Below are positions 33,957-41,617 of a stretch of DNA of 64,000 bases, piece by piece (the first letter of the stretch is position 1; each line of letters opens with the position of its first letter). A program made the position numbers and the translations under genes. Source of the stretch: CAZBSE01 sp964578625 (lineage in GTDB: Bacteria > Actinomycetota > Humimicrobiia > Humimicrobiales > Humimicrobiaceae); assembly GCA_964578625.1 (NCBI GenBank), contig CAZODQ010000006.1, positions 16,582 through 80,581 on the forward strand, read 5' to 3'. The notes under the pieces were generated by a model. The model was not told where the DNA came from, made no database searches, and saw only the letters and a list, made by a program, of their open reading frames with translations.

Positions 33957-34199
33957 TCATTTTTTCTTGCTTGCTTCCCTGGTTTCTTTCTTGCCTTTTT
34001 CCTTGCCTTTTTCCTTGCCTTTTTCCTCAAATATTATTATCTCGTGTTCAGCATAATATCCGCAATTCTCACACACCCTGTGAGAAATCTTTTTACTGTG
34101 GCATCTGGGACATTCTACAATAGTGATTAATTTTAATTTATGATGAGTCCTTCGCTTGTCTCTTTTAGACTTTGATGTTTTTCTTTTGGGAACTGCCAA
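33957..34199 (-). CDS. rpmF: 50S ribosomal protein L32 with a GKEK-repeat tail
   Basis: L32 starts MAVPKRKTSKSKRDKRRTHH and carries the zinc-ribbon form CPRCHSKKISHRVCENCGYY. The 80-residue product starts at the TTG at 34199, seven bases after GGAGGA; the frame is open further upstream but that is leader. The C-terminal 25 residues are an unusual Lys/Glu/Gly tail encoded by three perfect 12-base tandem repeats (33991-34026). A candidate promoter lies at 34258-34285. The gene order coaD...rpmF...plsX is ancestral. Confidence 0.95.
   Translation of the reverse strand: MAVPKRKTSKSKRDKRRTHHKLKLITIVECPRCHSKKISHRVCENCGYYAEHEIIIFEEKGKEKGKEKGKKETREASKKK
33991..34026 (-). repeat. Three perfect 12-base tandem repeats in the L32 tail
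   Basis: TTGCCTTTTTCC (plus strand) occurs three times in a row and encodes the repeated GKEK tail. Repeat number could vary by slippage. Confidence 0.9.
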
Positions 34200-34257
34200 T
34201 ACCCTGTCCTCCTGCTTACATATTGTTACAAACTTGTTATAAAAAAACAAACATTTA

Positions 34258-34285
34258 AATATACCATAAAAAAATAATTATTCAA
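34258..34285 (-). promoter_or_regulatory. Candidate promoter of rpmF
   Basis: A -35 box TTGAAT (34285-34280), a 16-base spacer and TATATT (34263-34258), read toward rpmF, with a leader of about 50 bases. It overlaps AT-rich sequence, so chance matches are likely. Confidence 0.4.
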
Positions 34286-34291
34286 TAAATA

Positions 34292-34753
34292 TTATTTCTC
34301 ACCCATATCCATACTGCTTCTGAACTGTTCCCTTCCCTTTTCAATTGCTGTTATCAGCTTATGAAGCACTGCCTCCAGGTTTGCAAGTTTTTCATCAGCA
34401 TAATCCTCGGCTTCCAGCCTGATGGTTCTTGCTTTTGCTTCTGCAGCAGACATTATTTCCTCAGATTCTCTGGTTGCATTTTTTAATACTTCGGTCTCAC
34501 TTATGAGTAACTGAGCCTTTTCCCTGGCTTCCGATACTATTCTTTCGGAATACCTTTTGGCTTCCTCAATCATATTCTCTCTTTCCTTTACAATCCATCT
34601 GGATTGCTTGAATTCTTCAGGCAGCAAATTCCTGAGCTCATCAAGCAGATCAAATATCTCGCTTTCATTGACAATTATATTAGATGAAAACGGGATTCTT
34701 CTACTTTTCTCCAGGAATTCTTCTATTTTGTCTACAATATCAATTACATTCAT
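34292..34753 (-). CDS. Coiled-coil protein of the coaD-rpmF interval
   Basis: The 153-residue product is nearly all helical: an N-terminal region (VDKIEEFLEKSRRIPFSSN, then DLLDELRNLLPEEF) followed by a long Glu/Lys/Ala heptad-like coiled coil (about 55-135; RSWIVKE-like entry to AEAKARTIRLEAEDYADEK). Proteins of this kind next to coaD and rpmF in actinomycetes and other Gram-positives are usually annotated as ATPase-like or DivIVA-like. No membrane segment or catalytic motif is seen. A structural role at the membrane or division site is inference. The DUF177/YceD gene often found before rpmF is absent. Confidence 0.75.
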   Translation of the reverse strand: MNVIDIVDKIEEFLEKSRRIPFSSNIIVNESEIFDLLDELRNLLPEEFKQSRWIVKERENMIEEAKRYSERIVSEAREKAQLLISETEVLKNATRESEEIMSAAEAKARTIRLEAEDYADEKLANLEAVLHKLITAIEKGREQFRSSMDMGEK

Positions 34754-34796
34754 GGCTATTCTCCATATCTGTTTCTTTTTAATTAATCATTTTTCT

Positions 34797-35273
34797 TTAA
34801 AAACTTTCAGAAATGTCTTTTTCTATCTCATCCGGAACCAGGCCTTTTATACAGCCTTTAAACCTTGCCACCTCTTTCACCGCACTGGAGCTCAAGTAGG
34901 CAAACTTGGGATTTGTGACCATAAACATAGTCTCTACTTCAGGATTTAACTTCTTATTTATCTGTGCCATCTGAAACTCATATTCAAAATCCGATATTGC
35001 CCTGAGACCCTTGATTATAACTGATGCATTTTCTTTTTTGGCAAGATCCACAAGCAGCCCCTCAAAAGTTATCACTTCAACATTGCTAAGGCCGCTTAAA
35101 GCCCTTTTTACAAAATCAATTCTCTTTTCTATCGGATAAAAAGATTTCTTTCTGGTATCTTTTGACACAGCCACTATCACTTTGTAAAAGACTTTTGAAC
35201 ATCTCTTGATTATGTCTTTATGTCCCTCAGTCAACGGATCGTATGTTCCCGGGCATAATGCTATCTTTTCCAT
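34797..35273 (-). CDS. coaD: Pantetheine-phosphate adenylyltransferase
   Basis: CoaD makes dephospho-CoA from phosphopantetheine and ATP. The 158-residue product has the nucleotidyltransferase signature CPGTYDPLTEGHKDIIKR (T/HxGH type), the KGLRAISDFEYEFQMAQIN segment and the C-terminal YLSSSAVKEVARFKG. It follows rsmD by 22 bases. With coaBC at 45.1 kb the window covers three of the CoA synthesis steps. Confidence 0.97.
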   Translation of the reverse strand: MEKIALCPGTYDPLTEGHKDIIKRCSKVFYKVIVAVSKDTRKKSFYPIEKRIDFVKRALSGLSNVEVITFEGLLVDLAKKENASVIIKGLRAISDFEYEFQMAQINKKLNPEVETMFMVTNPKFAYLSSSAVKEVARFKGCIKGLVPDEIEKDISESF

Positions 35274-35295
35274 AATAATATTCTGTCTTTTTAAT

Positions 35296-35850
35296 TTAAT
35301 AAGGTGAGAGATAAATTACTTTTTTATCTCCAAAATGCGACTGTTTTATTTTCTTTAAATTTTTTATCTCCGTGTCCGTATCCTTTTTAAAAAAATACTC
35401 ATATATAATCAGACTATCAGCTCTGGTAATTTTCTTACATGCTAAAATATCAAATATTTCCCCCATTATACCACTTTCAATTTTGTATGGCGGGTCCAGA
35501 AAAACAATATCCCACTTCGGACTCCTGCAGGACTTTAAAAACTTTAAAACATCACTCCTTAATATCCTGTAATTTTTACCGCTATCTTTAAAATACCTGG
35601 TATTATACTGAATAAGATTGATTGAACACAGACTATTATCCACAAAATATACCGTGCTGCAATTTCTACTTAAAGATTCTACTCCCAGCGAACCTGTACC
35701 CGAAAAAAGATCCAGAACTTTCGAACCTTCAATCCTGTCGCCGATAACATTAAAAATGCTCTCTTTTACGCTGTCTAAAGTGGGTCTTATTTTATAATCC
35801 GAAGGAGGCTTTAACTTTCTACCCTTGAATTTGCCGGAAATAATTCTAAT
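35296..35850 (-). CDS. rsmD: 16S rRNA (guanine966-N2)-methyltransferase RsmD, ATT start codon
   Basis: RsmD methylates G966 of 16S rRNA. The full frame gives 184 residues, the normal length, beginning with the family's RIISGKFKGRKLKPPSDYKI and continuing through the SAM-binding VLDLFSGTGSLGVESLSR to the catalytic VFLDPPYKIESG. The codon at the expected start is ATT (35850-35848), with GGTGAT five bases upstream; the only codon between it and an in-frame TAA is GTC. The first ATG or GTG-type start in frame, near 35643, would delete the SAM-binding motif. AUU initiation is known for infC. The usual upstream recG gene is missing; fakA precedes directly. Confidence 0.92.
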   Translation of the reverse strand: MRIISGKFKGRKLKPPSDYKIRPTLDSVKESIFNVIGDRIEGSKVLDLFSGTGSLGVESLSRNCSTVYFVDNSLCSINLIQYNTRYFKDSGKNYRILRSDVLKFLKSCRSPKWDIVFLDPPYKIESGIMGEIFDILACKKITRADSLIIYEYFFKKDTDTEIKNLKKIKQSHFGDKKVIYLSPY

Positions 35851-35872
35851 GACTTATCACCATCTAATATAA

Positions 35873-37627
35873 TTATTCTATTGAAAATATATAGGGATAC
35901 AAGGGTTGTCCCCCTTTATGCATCTCTACATCCATTTTGGGATAATATTTCTTCAGCTTCTTCTTGATGTTATCCATATCCTCAGGTGTAGCATCTATAC
36001 CGGTATAAAAAGTGATAACTTCTTCTGAACCTTCTGCAATATCTCTTATAAGATCGACAGTTGCATCTACAATATCATCCGATACTACCTTTAACTTACC
36101 ATTGGACAGTCCGATATATTCACCTTTCTTTATTTCACCGACTTTAAGATTCGCGTCTCTGACTGCCTTTGTTATTTCACCGCTTTTTGTTTTAACAGCT
36201 GCTTCTTCCATATTTTCCAGATTTTCTTCTATACCTGCATCAGGATTATAGTTCAGTATCGCTGATATACCTGCCGGAATGGCTCTGGTAGAGACTACGT
36301 AAACGCTTTTATCCTTCACGATTTTTTTTGCCTGGTTTGATGTGAGTATAATATTTTTATTATTGGGGAATATGATAATTTCTGTGGCATCAGTACTGTT
36401 TACGGCTTTCACTATATCATATGTTGACGGATTCATGCTCTGTCCGCCGCTCACAATAACATCCGTGCCGATACTCTTAAAAATTTCTTTTAGTTCCTCT
36501 CCACTGGCCACAGCTATCAATGCAGTCTTCTTTTCCACTTCCTCTGCCTCTTTTGCTTCTTCCGCTTTTTTCTCCGGTCCTTCCATTTCCTTTACTTCTT
36601 CTTCTCTCTGATCTTTCATATTATTTATCTGAATTTCATGTAATGTTCCTTCCTTTATAGCTCTCTTTAAAACCTTGTGCGGATTATTTGTATGAACATG
36701 TATTTTTACAAAACTTTCATTTCCAACAACCATTGCACTGTCGCCAAAAGTCTCAATGCGCTCCTTTAACCTTTCTACATCTATCTTGCTGCCTTTAAGC
36801 AGAAATTCCGTACAGTAAGTATATTTGATATCATAAGTAGCTTTTACTTCCTTTAACCTGTCTTTTCCGGTTTTTGCAGTACTACCTTTAGATTCACTGT
36901 CTATATTATCACTGTCCGGTCCTGTGCTGCTGCCGGATTCCGAAGATTTATTTCTCTTAGCCCCACCTGCCATTCTTTTTAACTCACCATTCGCACCATC
37001 GATTGTGTTAAAAGCTTTTCTGGTTCCTTTCAATATATCCAGGATACCCTGGGCTCCGGCATCTACCACATCAGCTTTCTTTAATACCGGCAAAAGATAA
37101 GTACTCCTCTCAACAGATTTTTCAGCTTCATAAATAATCTTATCCAGAAGTTCTATTAATTTTATTTTATCAGTGTTGTCAGTCAAGTTATCTACAAATC
37201 TGTGGATATCCTTGATAGTTGTGAGCATCGTACCTTCAGTCGGATCCTGTACGGAACTATACGCCAGATCTTTCGAAGATTTTAATGCTTCTCTTACCAC
37301 ATCCAGATCCAGGGTATCGCTTTTTATTATAATGTCGAAAAAACCTTTAAGTATCTGTGATAATATTACACCGGAATTCCCCCTTGCTCCCATAAGCGCT
37401 CCAAAGGAAGCTTTATCAAGTACACTTTTTACGGAAAAATCTTTAAGCTTTAAAAGTTCCTCTTTGATCGAATTCAGAGTGAGCAGCATGTTGGTCCCGG
37501 TATCTCCGTCAGGGACAGGAAAAACATTAAGGTCATTGATTTTTTCCTCATTTTTCTTAAAATTCTCCAGTATTATATCAACGACTTTTTTTAGATTTTC
37601 GTTGTTTATTTTGTCTATCTTTGCCAT
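35873..37627 (-). CDS. fakA: Fatty acid kinase catalytic subunit FakA (DAK2/YloV family)
   Basis: FakA phosphorylates fatty acids bound to FakB so they can enter phospholipid synthesis; PlsX, which handles the same acyl-phosphate, is encoded nearby. The 584-residue product has the DhaL-type kinase domain (about 1-200; LNVFPVPDGDTGTNMLLTLN, GARGNSGVILSQILKG), a Ser/Asp-rich low-complexity linker (about 225-255), a middle domain (ATYDIKYTYCTEFLL, IHVHTNNPHKVL), a Lys/Glu linker (about 340-365) and a C-terminal DegV-like domain. No fakB is in the window. The gene reads away from rpmB across a 305-base gap. Confidence 0.93.
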   Translation of the reverse strand: MAKIDKINNENLKKVVDIILENFKKNEEKINDLNVFPVPDGDTGTNMLLTLNSIKEELLKLKDFSVKSVLDKASFGALMGARGNSGVILSQILKGFFDIIIKSDTLDLDVVREALKSSKDLAYSSVQDPTEGTMLTTIKDIHRFVDNLTDNTDKIKLIELLDKIIYEAEKSVERSTYLLPVLKKADVVDAGAQGILDILKGTRKAFNTIDGANGELKRMAGGAKRNKSSESGSSTGPDSDNIDSESKGSTAKTGKDRLKEVKATYDIKYTYCTEFLLKGSKIDVERLKERIETFGDSAMVVGNESFVKIHVHTNNPHKVLKRAIKEGTLHEIQINNMKDQREEEVKEMEGPEKKAEEAKEAEEVEKKTALIAVASGEELKEIFKSIGTDVIVSGGQSMNPSTYDIVKAVNSTDATEIIIFPNNKNIILTSNQAKKIVKDKSVYVVSTRAIPAGISAILNYNPDAGIEENLENMEEAAVKTKSGEITKAVRDANLKVGEIKKGEYIGLSNGKLKVVSDDIVDATVDLIRDIAEGSEEVITFYTGIDATPEDMDNIKKKLKKYYPKMDVEMHKGGQPLYPYIFSIE

Positions 37628-37932
37628 TTTAACTTCTTGTTAAAATTACAAATTACACCAGAATATTCTAACATTTCATATCAGATTTCACCTTATCTCT
37701 ATTCAAAAACAAGCCGACTATCTCCTATAGGGTCATATTAATATTTTTATCTATTTTTACACAGATTAAGACTTTATTTACAAAAAAATGTTTCTTGCCA
37801 CTTTTATTTACTTCTATACTATCCTTGAAAATTAAATAATAAAATGCTAATATTCCTTGCTGTCTTGTTTATAATTATTTATGTATACATAGATGACAAA
37901 TAAAATATAATTTTTAACATATAGGAGATAAA
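37628..37932. promoter_or_regulatory. Divergent intergenic region between fakA and rpmB
   Basis: These 305 very AT-rich bases separate two divergent operons. Toward rpmB a TATAAT box lies at 37906-37911, without a convincing -35 box, followed by the ribosome binding site AGGAG at 37922-37926. Toward fakA the best candidate is TTGAAT, a 17-base spacer and TGATAT near 37670-37715. I see no RNA gene, repeat or further ORF. Confidence 0.4.
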
Positions 37933-38124
37933 ATGTCCGGTGTTTGTGAGATCTGCGGTAAAAAAACTGCCTTTGGGAATAATGTAAGCCATTCACATAA
38001 AAAAACGAAAAGGACTTTTAAATCAAATATTCACAAGGCAAAGGTTGAATATAAGGGAAAGATTAAAACAATGAATATATGCACTAAATGCCTTAAGTCC
38101 GGCAAGGTTAAAAAAATAATCTAA
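37933..38124 (+). CDS. rpmB: 50S ribosomal protein L28
   Basis: The 63-residue product begins MSGVCEICGKKTAFGNNVSH and ends with NICTKCLKSGKVKKI, giving the two Cys pairs of the zinc-binding form of L28. AGGAG lies seven bases before the ATG. It is the only housekeeping gene here on the plus strand, divergent from fakA, a common arrangement in Gram-positives. Confidence 0.97.
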   Translation: MSGVCEICGKKTAFGNNVSHSHKKTKRTFKSNIHKAKVEYKGKIKTMNICTKCLKSGKVKKII

Positions 38125-38138
38125 AATCAAACAGCAGA

Positions 38139-38570
38139 CTATTTATTTACTGCATCCGATAATTTTTTTCTCATATCATCTGCCCATGAGCCGTATACCG
38201 ACTTTGAAGATTCTATGAATTCCTCTATCTCTTTTTTGCTGAAGTTCATATTTACTTTAAGCCCGTAAACGCATCTGTATGTCATTTTTGCCTGTCTTAT
38301 GAGTTCTGCGGTTTTCGGATCCGAACTTATCAGTGTCTGCATTCTTACAATATCCTTGAATTCGTCAGTTCCGGGTGCGGTTCCGCATATTTCAAGTGCC
38401 TTTTTCTTTAGCATTTCCCTTGCATCATTTACCCTCTTTTTTGACTCTTCCGAGAGTTTTAAAATACTTAAAAAATCCAGATCCGATAAATTTAAGGACA
38501 ACTCCTTTTTTTCACCCTCAGATAAACCGCTGGCGGATGCTTTTTCTTTTCTTCTCCCAAATAATCCCAT
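38139..38570 (-). CDS. Protein of unknown function (MGLFGRRK start)
   Basis: I do not recognise this 143-residue protein. It starts MGLFGRRKEKASASGLSEGE, is mainly helical, and has two lone Cys residues (EICGTAPGTDEF and TYRCVYGLKV). The central EFKDIVRMQTLISSDPKTAELIRQA and the C-terminal KEIEEFIESSKSVYGSWADDMRKKL suggest a compact helical domain. AAAGGA lies upstream of the ATG at 38570. It is the last gene after rsmB on this strand, convergent with rpmB. A 9-base direct repeat (TACCAGGAC) lies just before it at 38608-38633. Confidence 0.6.
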   Translation of the reverse strand: MGLFGRRKEKASASGLSEGEKKELSLNLSDLDFLSILKLSEESKKRVNDAREMLKKKALEICGTAPGTDEFKDIVRMQTLISSDPKTAELIRQAKMTYRCVYGLKVNMNFSKKEIEEFIESSKSVYGSWADDMRKKLSDAVNK

Positions 38571-38646
38571 CTTATTTCCTTTCTTTAAACTTTTAAAAAC
38601 TTTATTTTACCAGGACATTCTTCGTACCAGGACTTTGATCATTAAA

Positions 38647-40137
38647 TCAATCAGAACCCTTTTTAATAAGACTGCATATAAAACCGCCCTCACTGTTAAA
38701 ATAATAAGGCATTATTTCAAAAAAGCTTTTTCCGTTTAAACCAGCATCACCTTCTTTCATACCATAGAATGATACTGAGTCATCACGGTTATCTGACCTT
38801 TCCATATTGTAACGTCCTTTAAAATCTCCTAAAAACTTCTCAATAACCTTCTGATTTTCTAAAGGCGATAGTGTGCAGGTATAAAAAACAAGTCTTCCCC
38901 CGTCCTTAAGATACCTGTCACAGTTTACCATTATTCTATAAGACATCTTAGAAAGCCGTATTATATCATTCATTTCCTTATTGTATTTTACATCAGGATT
39001 CTTGGAAATAGTCCCAAATGCACTGCAGGGGGTATCTATCAAAATCCTGTCAAAATATCCTGTTAAACCTCCCCGTGTCTCTTTTTTCATAAAAAGTCTT
39101 TGTCTCTTCATGTCCTGGTTTTTATGTAAAAAATCCGGTTCTGCCGCATCAGACTCTATAACTCTTACATTCTTTATTTTTAGCCTTTCAAGATTACTTC
39201 TCAGCATCTTTAATCTTTCCCTATTGATATCTACAGAAAAAATTTCTCCTTTGCTTCCAACCAGTTCTGCAATATATGCGGTTTTGCCCCCTGGTGCCGC
39301 GCATACATCCAGTACCTTCTCATTTTTACACGGATCAAGAAAATACCTCACAGCTATCTGTGAAGAAAGGTCCTGGACCGAGATAAGACCTCTCCTGTAA
39401 ATATCGGTTTCCGAAATGTCCTGGACACTTAAAATTTCTACTGTGCTTTCCTGTATATTCCCGGGCAGAAGATTTTCATCAGCCGGTACTATATCTAATT
39501 TTTCCCCCAGCTCCTTTTTTGAGATCCTGCCTTTATTAAACCTTAGGTAAATATGCGGATTTTCATTAAGCGATTTGCAGATTAAGACTGCCTTTTCTCT
39601 TTTATACAAATCAAGCCAGTATTTTACCAGCCATGCAGGGTAAGAATATCTTAAACTTATTTTATCTACCTCTCCTGCTGCTGATTTATCTATTTTTTCT
39701 TCTACAAACATATTAAGGTTCGAAATCGAACTTGCTCTCCGAAGCACGGCATTTACGAATTTTGAAGAGGAGAGAGATACATTGCTCCTGGCCAGCTTTA
39801 CACATTCATCTACCGCAGAATAAGACGGAATCTTATTCATATATAAAAGCTGATAAATCCCCATGCGGAGAATATTTAGTACTTTAAAATCAATATCTTT
39901 TATTTTTTTATCGGAAAAAAGAGAAAGTAAAAAATCAATCTTTAAAAAATACCTTACGGTTCCCTTTGCTATATTAAAAACAAAACGCCTGTCAAGACCG
40001 GACAGGCTGTATAGCTTTAAGTAGTGGTTTAATATATATTTTAAGGATTTCTTTGTTTTAAAATACCGGTTTAGAATAAGAAACACGATTTTTCTGGGAT
40101 TGGTAATGCCATCTTTTTTATCATTCAAAATTTTCAC
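38647..40137 (-). CDS. rsmB: 16S rRNA (cytosine967-C5)-methyltransferase RsmB (Sun)
   Basis: RsmB methylates C967 of 16S rRNA. The 496-residue product has an N-terminal NusB-like RNA-binding domain (about 1-150; RRFVFNIAKGTVRYFLKIDF) and a SAM-dependent methyltransferase domain (about 225-496) with VLDVCAAPGGKTAYIAELV, the release Cys in DTPCSAFGTI and the nucleophile Cys in VFYTCTLSPLEN. The start overlaps the fmt stop by 17 bases. Order fmt-rsmB after def and priA is conserved in actinomycetes. Confidence 0.95.
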   Translation of the reverse strand: MKILNDKKDGITNPRKIVFLILNRYFKTKKSLKYILNHYLKLYSLSGLDRRFVFNIAKGTVRYFLKIDFLLSLFSDKKIKDIDFKVLNILRMGIYQLLYMNKIPSYSAVDECVKLARSNVSLSSSKFVNAVLRRASSISNLNMFVEEKIDKSAAGEVDKISLRYSYPAWLVKYWLDLYKREKAVLICKSLNENPHIYLRFNKGRISKKELGEKLDIVPADENLLPGNIQESTVEILSVQDISETDIYRRGLISVQDLSSQIAVRYFLDPCKNEKVLDVCAAPGGKTAYIAELVGSKGEIFSVDINRERLKMLRSNLERLKIKNVRVIESDAAEPDFLHKNQDMKRQRLFMKKETRGGLTGYFDRILIDTPCSAFGTISKNPDVKYNKEMNDIIRLSKMSYRIMVNCDRYLKDGGRLVFYTCTLSPLENQKVIEKFLGDFKGRYNMERSDNRDDSVSFYGMKEGDAGLNGKSFFEIMPYYFNSEGGFICSLIKKGSD

Positions 40138-41083
40138 CGGCTTTTAATCTGTAGCCATTAACAAAATCCGCCGAAGACACTGCATTTTTACCCTGAAGCT
40201 GTAGTCTTTCTACCCTGATAAGATCACTATTGCCACATCCTATTAATATCCCTTCTTTTTTATCCGCCCTTACAACAAATCCACCCCTGCCGCTGCCTTT
40301 TATATCATCAAGGTATGGACTTTTTTCACCGCCTGAAAGGGCAACTGCCTCAAGTAACTTAATCCTGATACCTTTCCATAGACAATAAGCACCTGGTTTG
40401 GAACTGAAGGCTCTTATTTTGTTTACTATTTCCCGTGCTGTGCATTTCCAATTTATCTTTAAGTCCTCTTTTTTTATCTTGGTGCTGTAAACAACACCGC
40501 TCTCATCCTGGGGATATGGTTTCAATACTCCATCTTCCAATAAATTCAGGACTGCCACCAGCAGTGATTTTCCGAATATTATTGATTTATATTCCAAGCT
40601 GTCCCTGTTGTCGTTGACTTCCAATCCAAAACTTACCTGTGCATAAATACGGCCGGCATCCACTTCAGGGGTCACCTCTATTATACTTATACCACCGTTC
40701 TTATCACCATTTAACAGGGTGCTTACTATAGGCGTGGGACCTCTGTATCTCGGCAGAAGCGAGGGGTGCACGTTAAGCCACCTTGCAGAGGTGAGTTCAA
40801 ATATTTTAGCGGGGAATATCTTTCCGAAGGACACTACCAGTGCGGTATCAAAATTAATTTTCTTTAAATTACTGTAAAAATCATCATCAAACTTTTCAAC
40901 CTGTATGAGACCCGTTCCCAGCTCCAGAGCCTTAACTTTTACTATATTGGGTGTAACCTTTTTTCCCCTGCCGGCATGTTTGTCTATAATAGTAACAACT
41001 GAAGATATCTTATGCCTGGAACTGTGAATTTCTTCCAGAAAAGGAACCGATATCTCAGAAGAACCAAAAAATAATATATTCAA
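40121..41083 (-). CDS. fmt: Methionyl-tRNA formyltransferase
   Basis: Fmt formylates the initiator Met-tRNA. The 320-residue product has the N-terminal formyl-transfer domain (NILFFGSSEISVPFLEEI; WLNVHPSLLPRYRGPTPIVS with the catalytic Asn-His pair; EVTPEVDAGRIYAQ) and the C-terminal OB-like tRNA-binding domain (about 205-315). The position of the usual Ala in PSLLPRYRGA is Pro-Thr here. The start touches def (1 base between), its functional partner. Confidence 0.95.
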   Translation of the reverse strand: MNILFFGSSEISVPFLEEIHSSRHKISSVVTIIDKHAGRGKKVTPNIVKVKALELGTGLIQVEKFDDDFYSNLKKINFDTALVVSFGKIFPAKIFELTSARWLNVHPSLLPRYRGPTPIVSTLLNGDKNGGISIIEVTPEVDAGRIYAQVSFGLEVNDNRDSLEYKSIIFGKSLLVAVLNLLEDGVLKPYPQDESGVVYSTKIKKEDLKINWKCTAREIVNKIRAFSSKPGAYCLWKGIRIKLLEAVALSGGEKSPYLDDIKGSGRGGFVVRADKKEGILIGCGNSDLIRVERLQLQGKNAVSSADFVNGYRLKAGENFE

Positions 41084-41599
41084 TCAAATGCTCCCTCTAT
41101 CAGATATATTTAATTTAATATCATTTATCTTTGAAAGGAGTTCTTCTTTTGATTTCCGGTCAAGATGATCCATAAATAACACTCCGTTTAAATGATCTAT
41201 TTCATGCTGGAATACTCTCGCAAGAAGACCTTCTGCCGTAAGCTCTACATCATCACCCTTTAAATTCTTTGCCCTCACCTTGATCCTGAAAAATCTTTTA
41301 ACACTAAAATCCTTTATGGAATATATACTCAGGCAGCCTTCGTCACTTTTTATTTTATGATCATCCATAATTTCGATCTCCGGATTTATAAATGCATGTA
41401 TCTTATTATCAGCATTTATAATAATCACCCTTCTGGTTATACCGATCTGCGGAGCGGCCATACCTATTCCGCCCGTCTTCTTCAATGTATCGGTTAAATC
41501 CCTGACAAGCTGCATGACACTGCTGTCTATTTTTTCTACCTTTTTGCTTTTTTCCCTCAGAACAGGGTCGCCTATTTTTCTAATTTCTTTAACTGCCAT
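41084..41599 (-). CDS. def: Peptide deformylase
   Basis: Def removes the formyl group from new proteins. The 171-residue product has all three active-site motifs: GIGMAAPQIG, EGCLSI (metal-binding Cys) and HEIDHLNGVLF (metal-binding His residues and catalytic Glu). It lies between priA and fmt, so formylation and deformylation genes are side by side. Confidence 0.97.
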   Translation of the reverse strand: MAVKEIRKIGDPVLREKSKKVEKIDSSVMQLVRDLTDTLKKTGGIGMAAPQIGITRRVIIINADNKIHAFINPEIEIMDDHKIKSDEGCLSIYSIKDFSVKRFFRIKVRAKNLKGDDVELTAEGLLARVFQHEIDHLNGVLFMDHLDRKSKEELLSKINDIKLNISDRGSI

Positions 41600-41617
41600 T
41601 TTAAACCGCCCTTAGAC

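Noticed and set aside
35296..35850. rsmD as a frameshifted or truncated pseudogene
   Set aside because: The whole protein is in one uninterrupted frame once an ATT start is allowed.
37715..37735. CTATAGGAGAT shared with the pyr leader and resembling the rpmB ribosome binding region
   Set aside because: An 11-base match including a ribosome-binding-site-like core is expected by chance in AT-rich spacers; no conserved structure around it.
38608..38633. TACCAGGAC direct repeat (9 bases, 17-base period) upstream of the unknown gene at 38139
   Set aside because: Too short to distinguish from chance, with no clear promoter around it.
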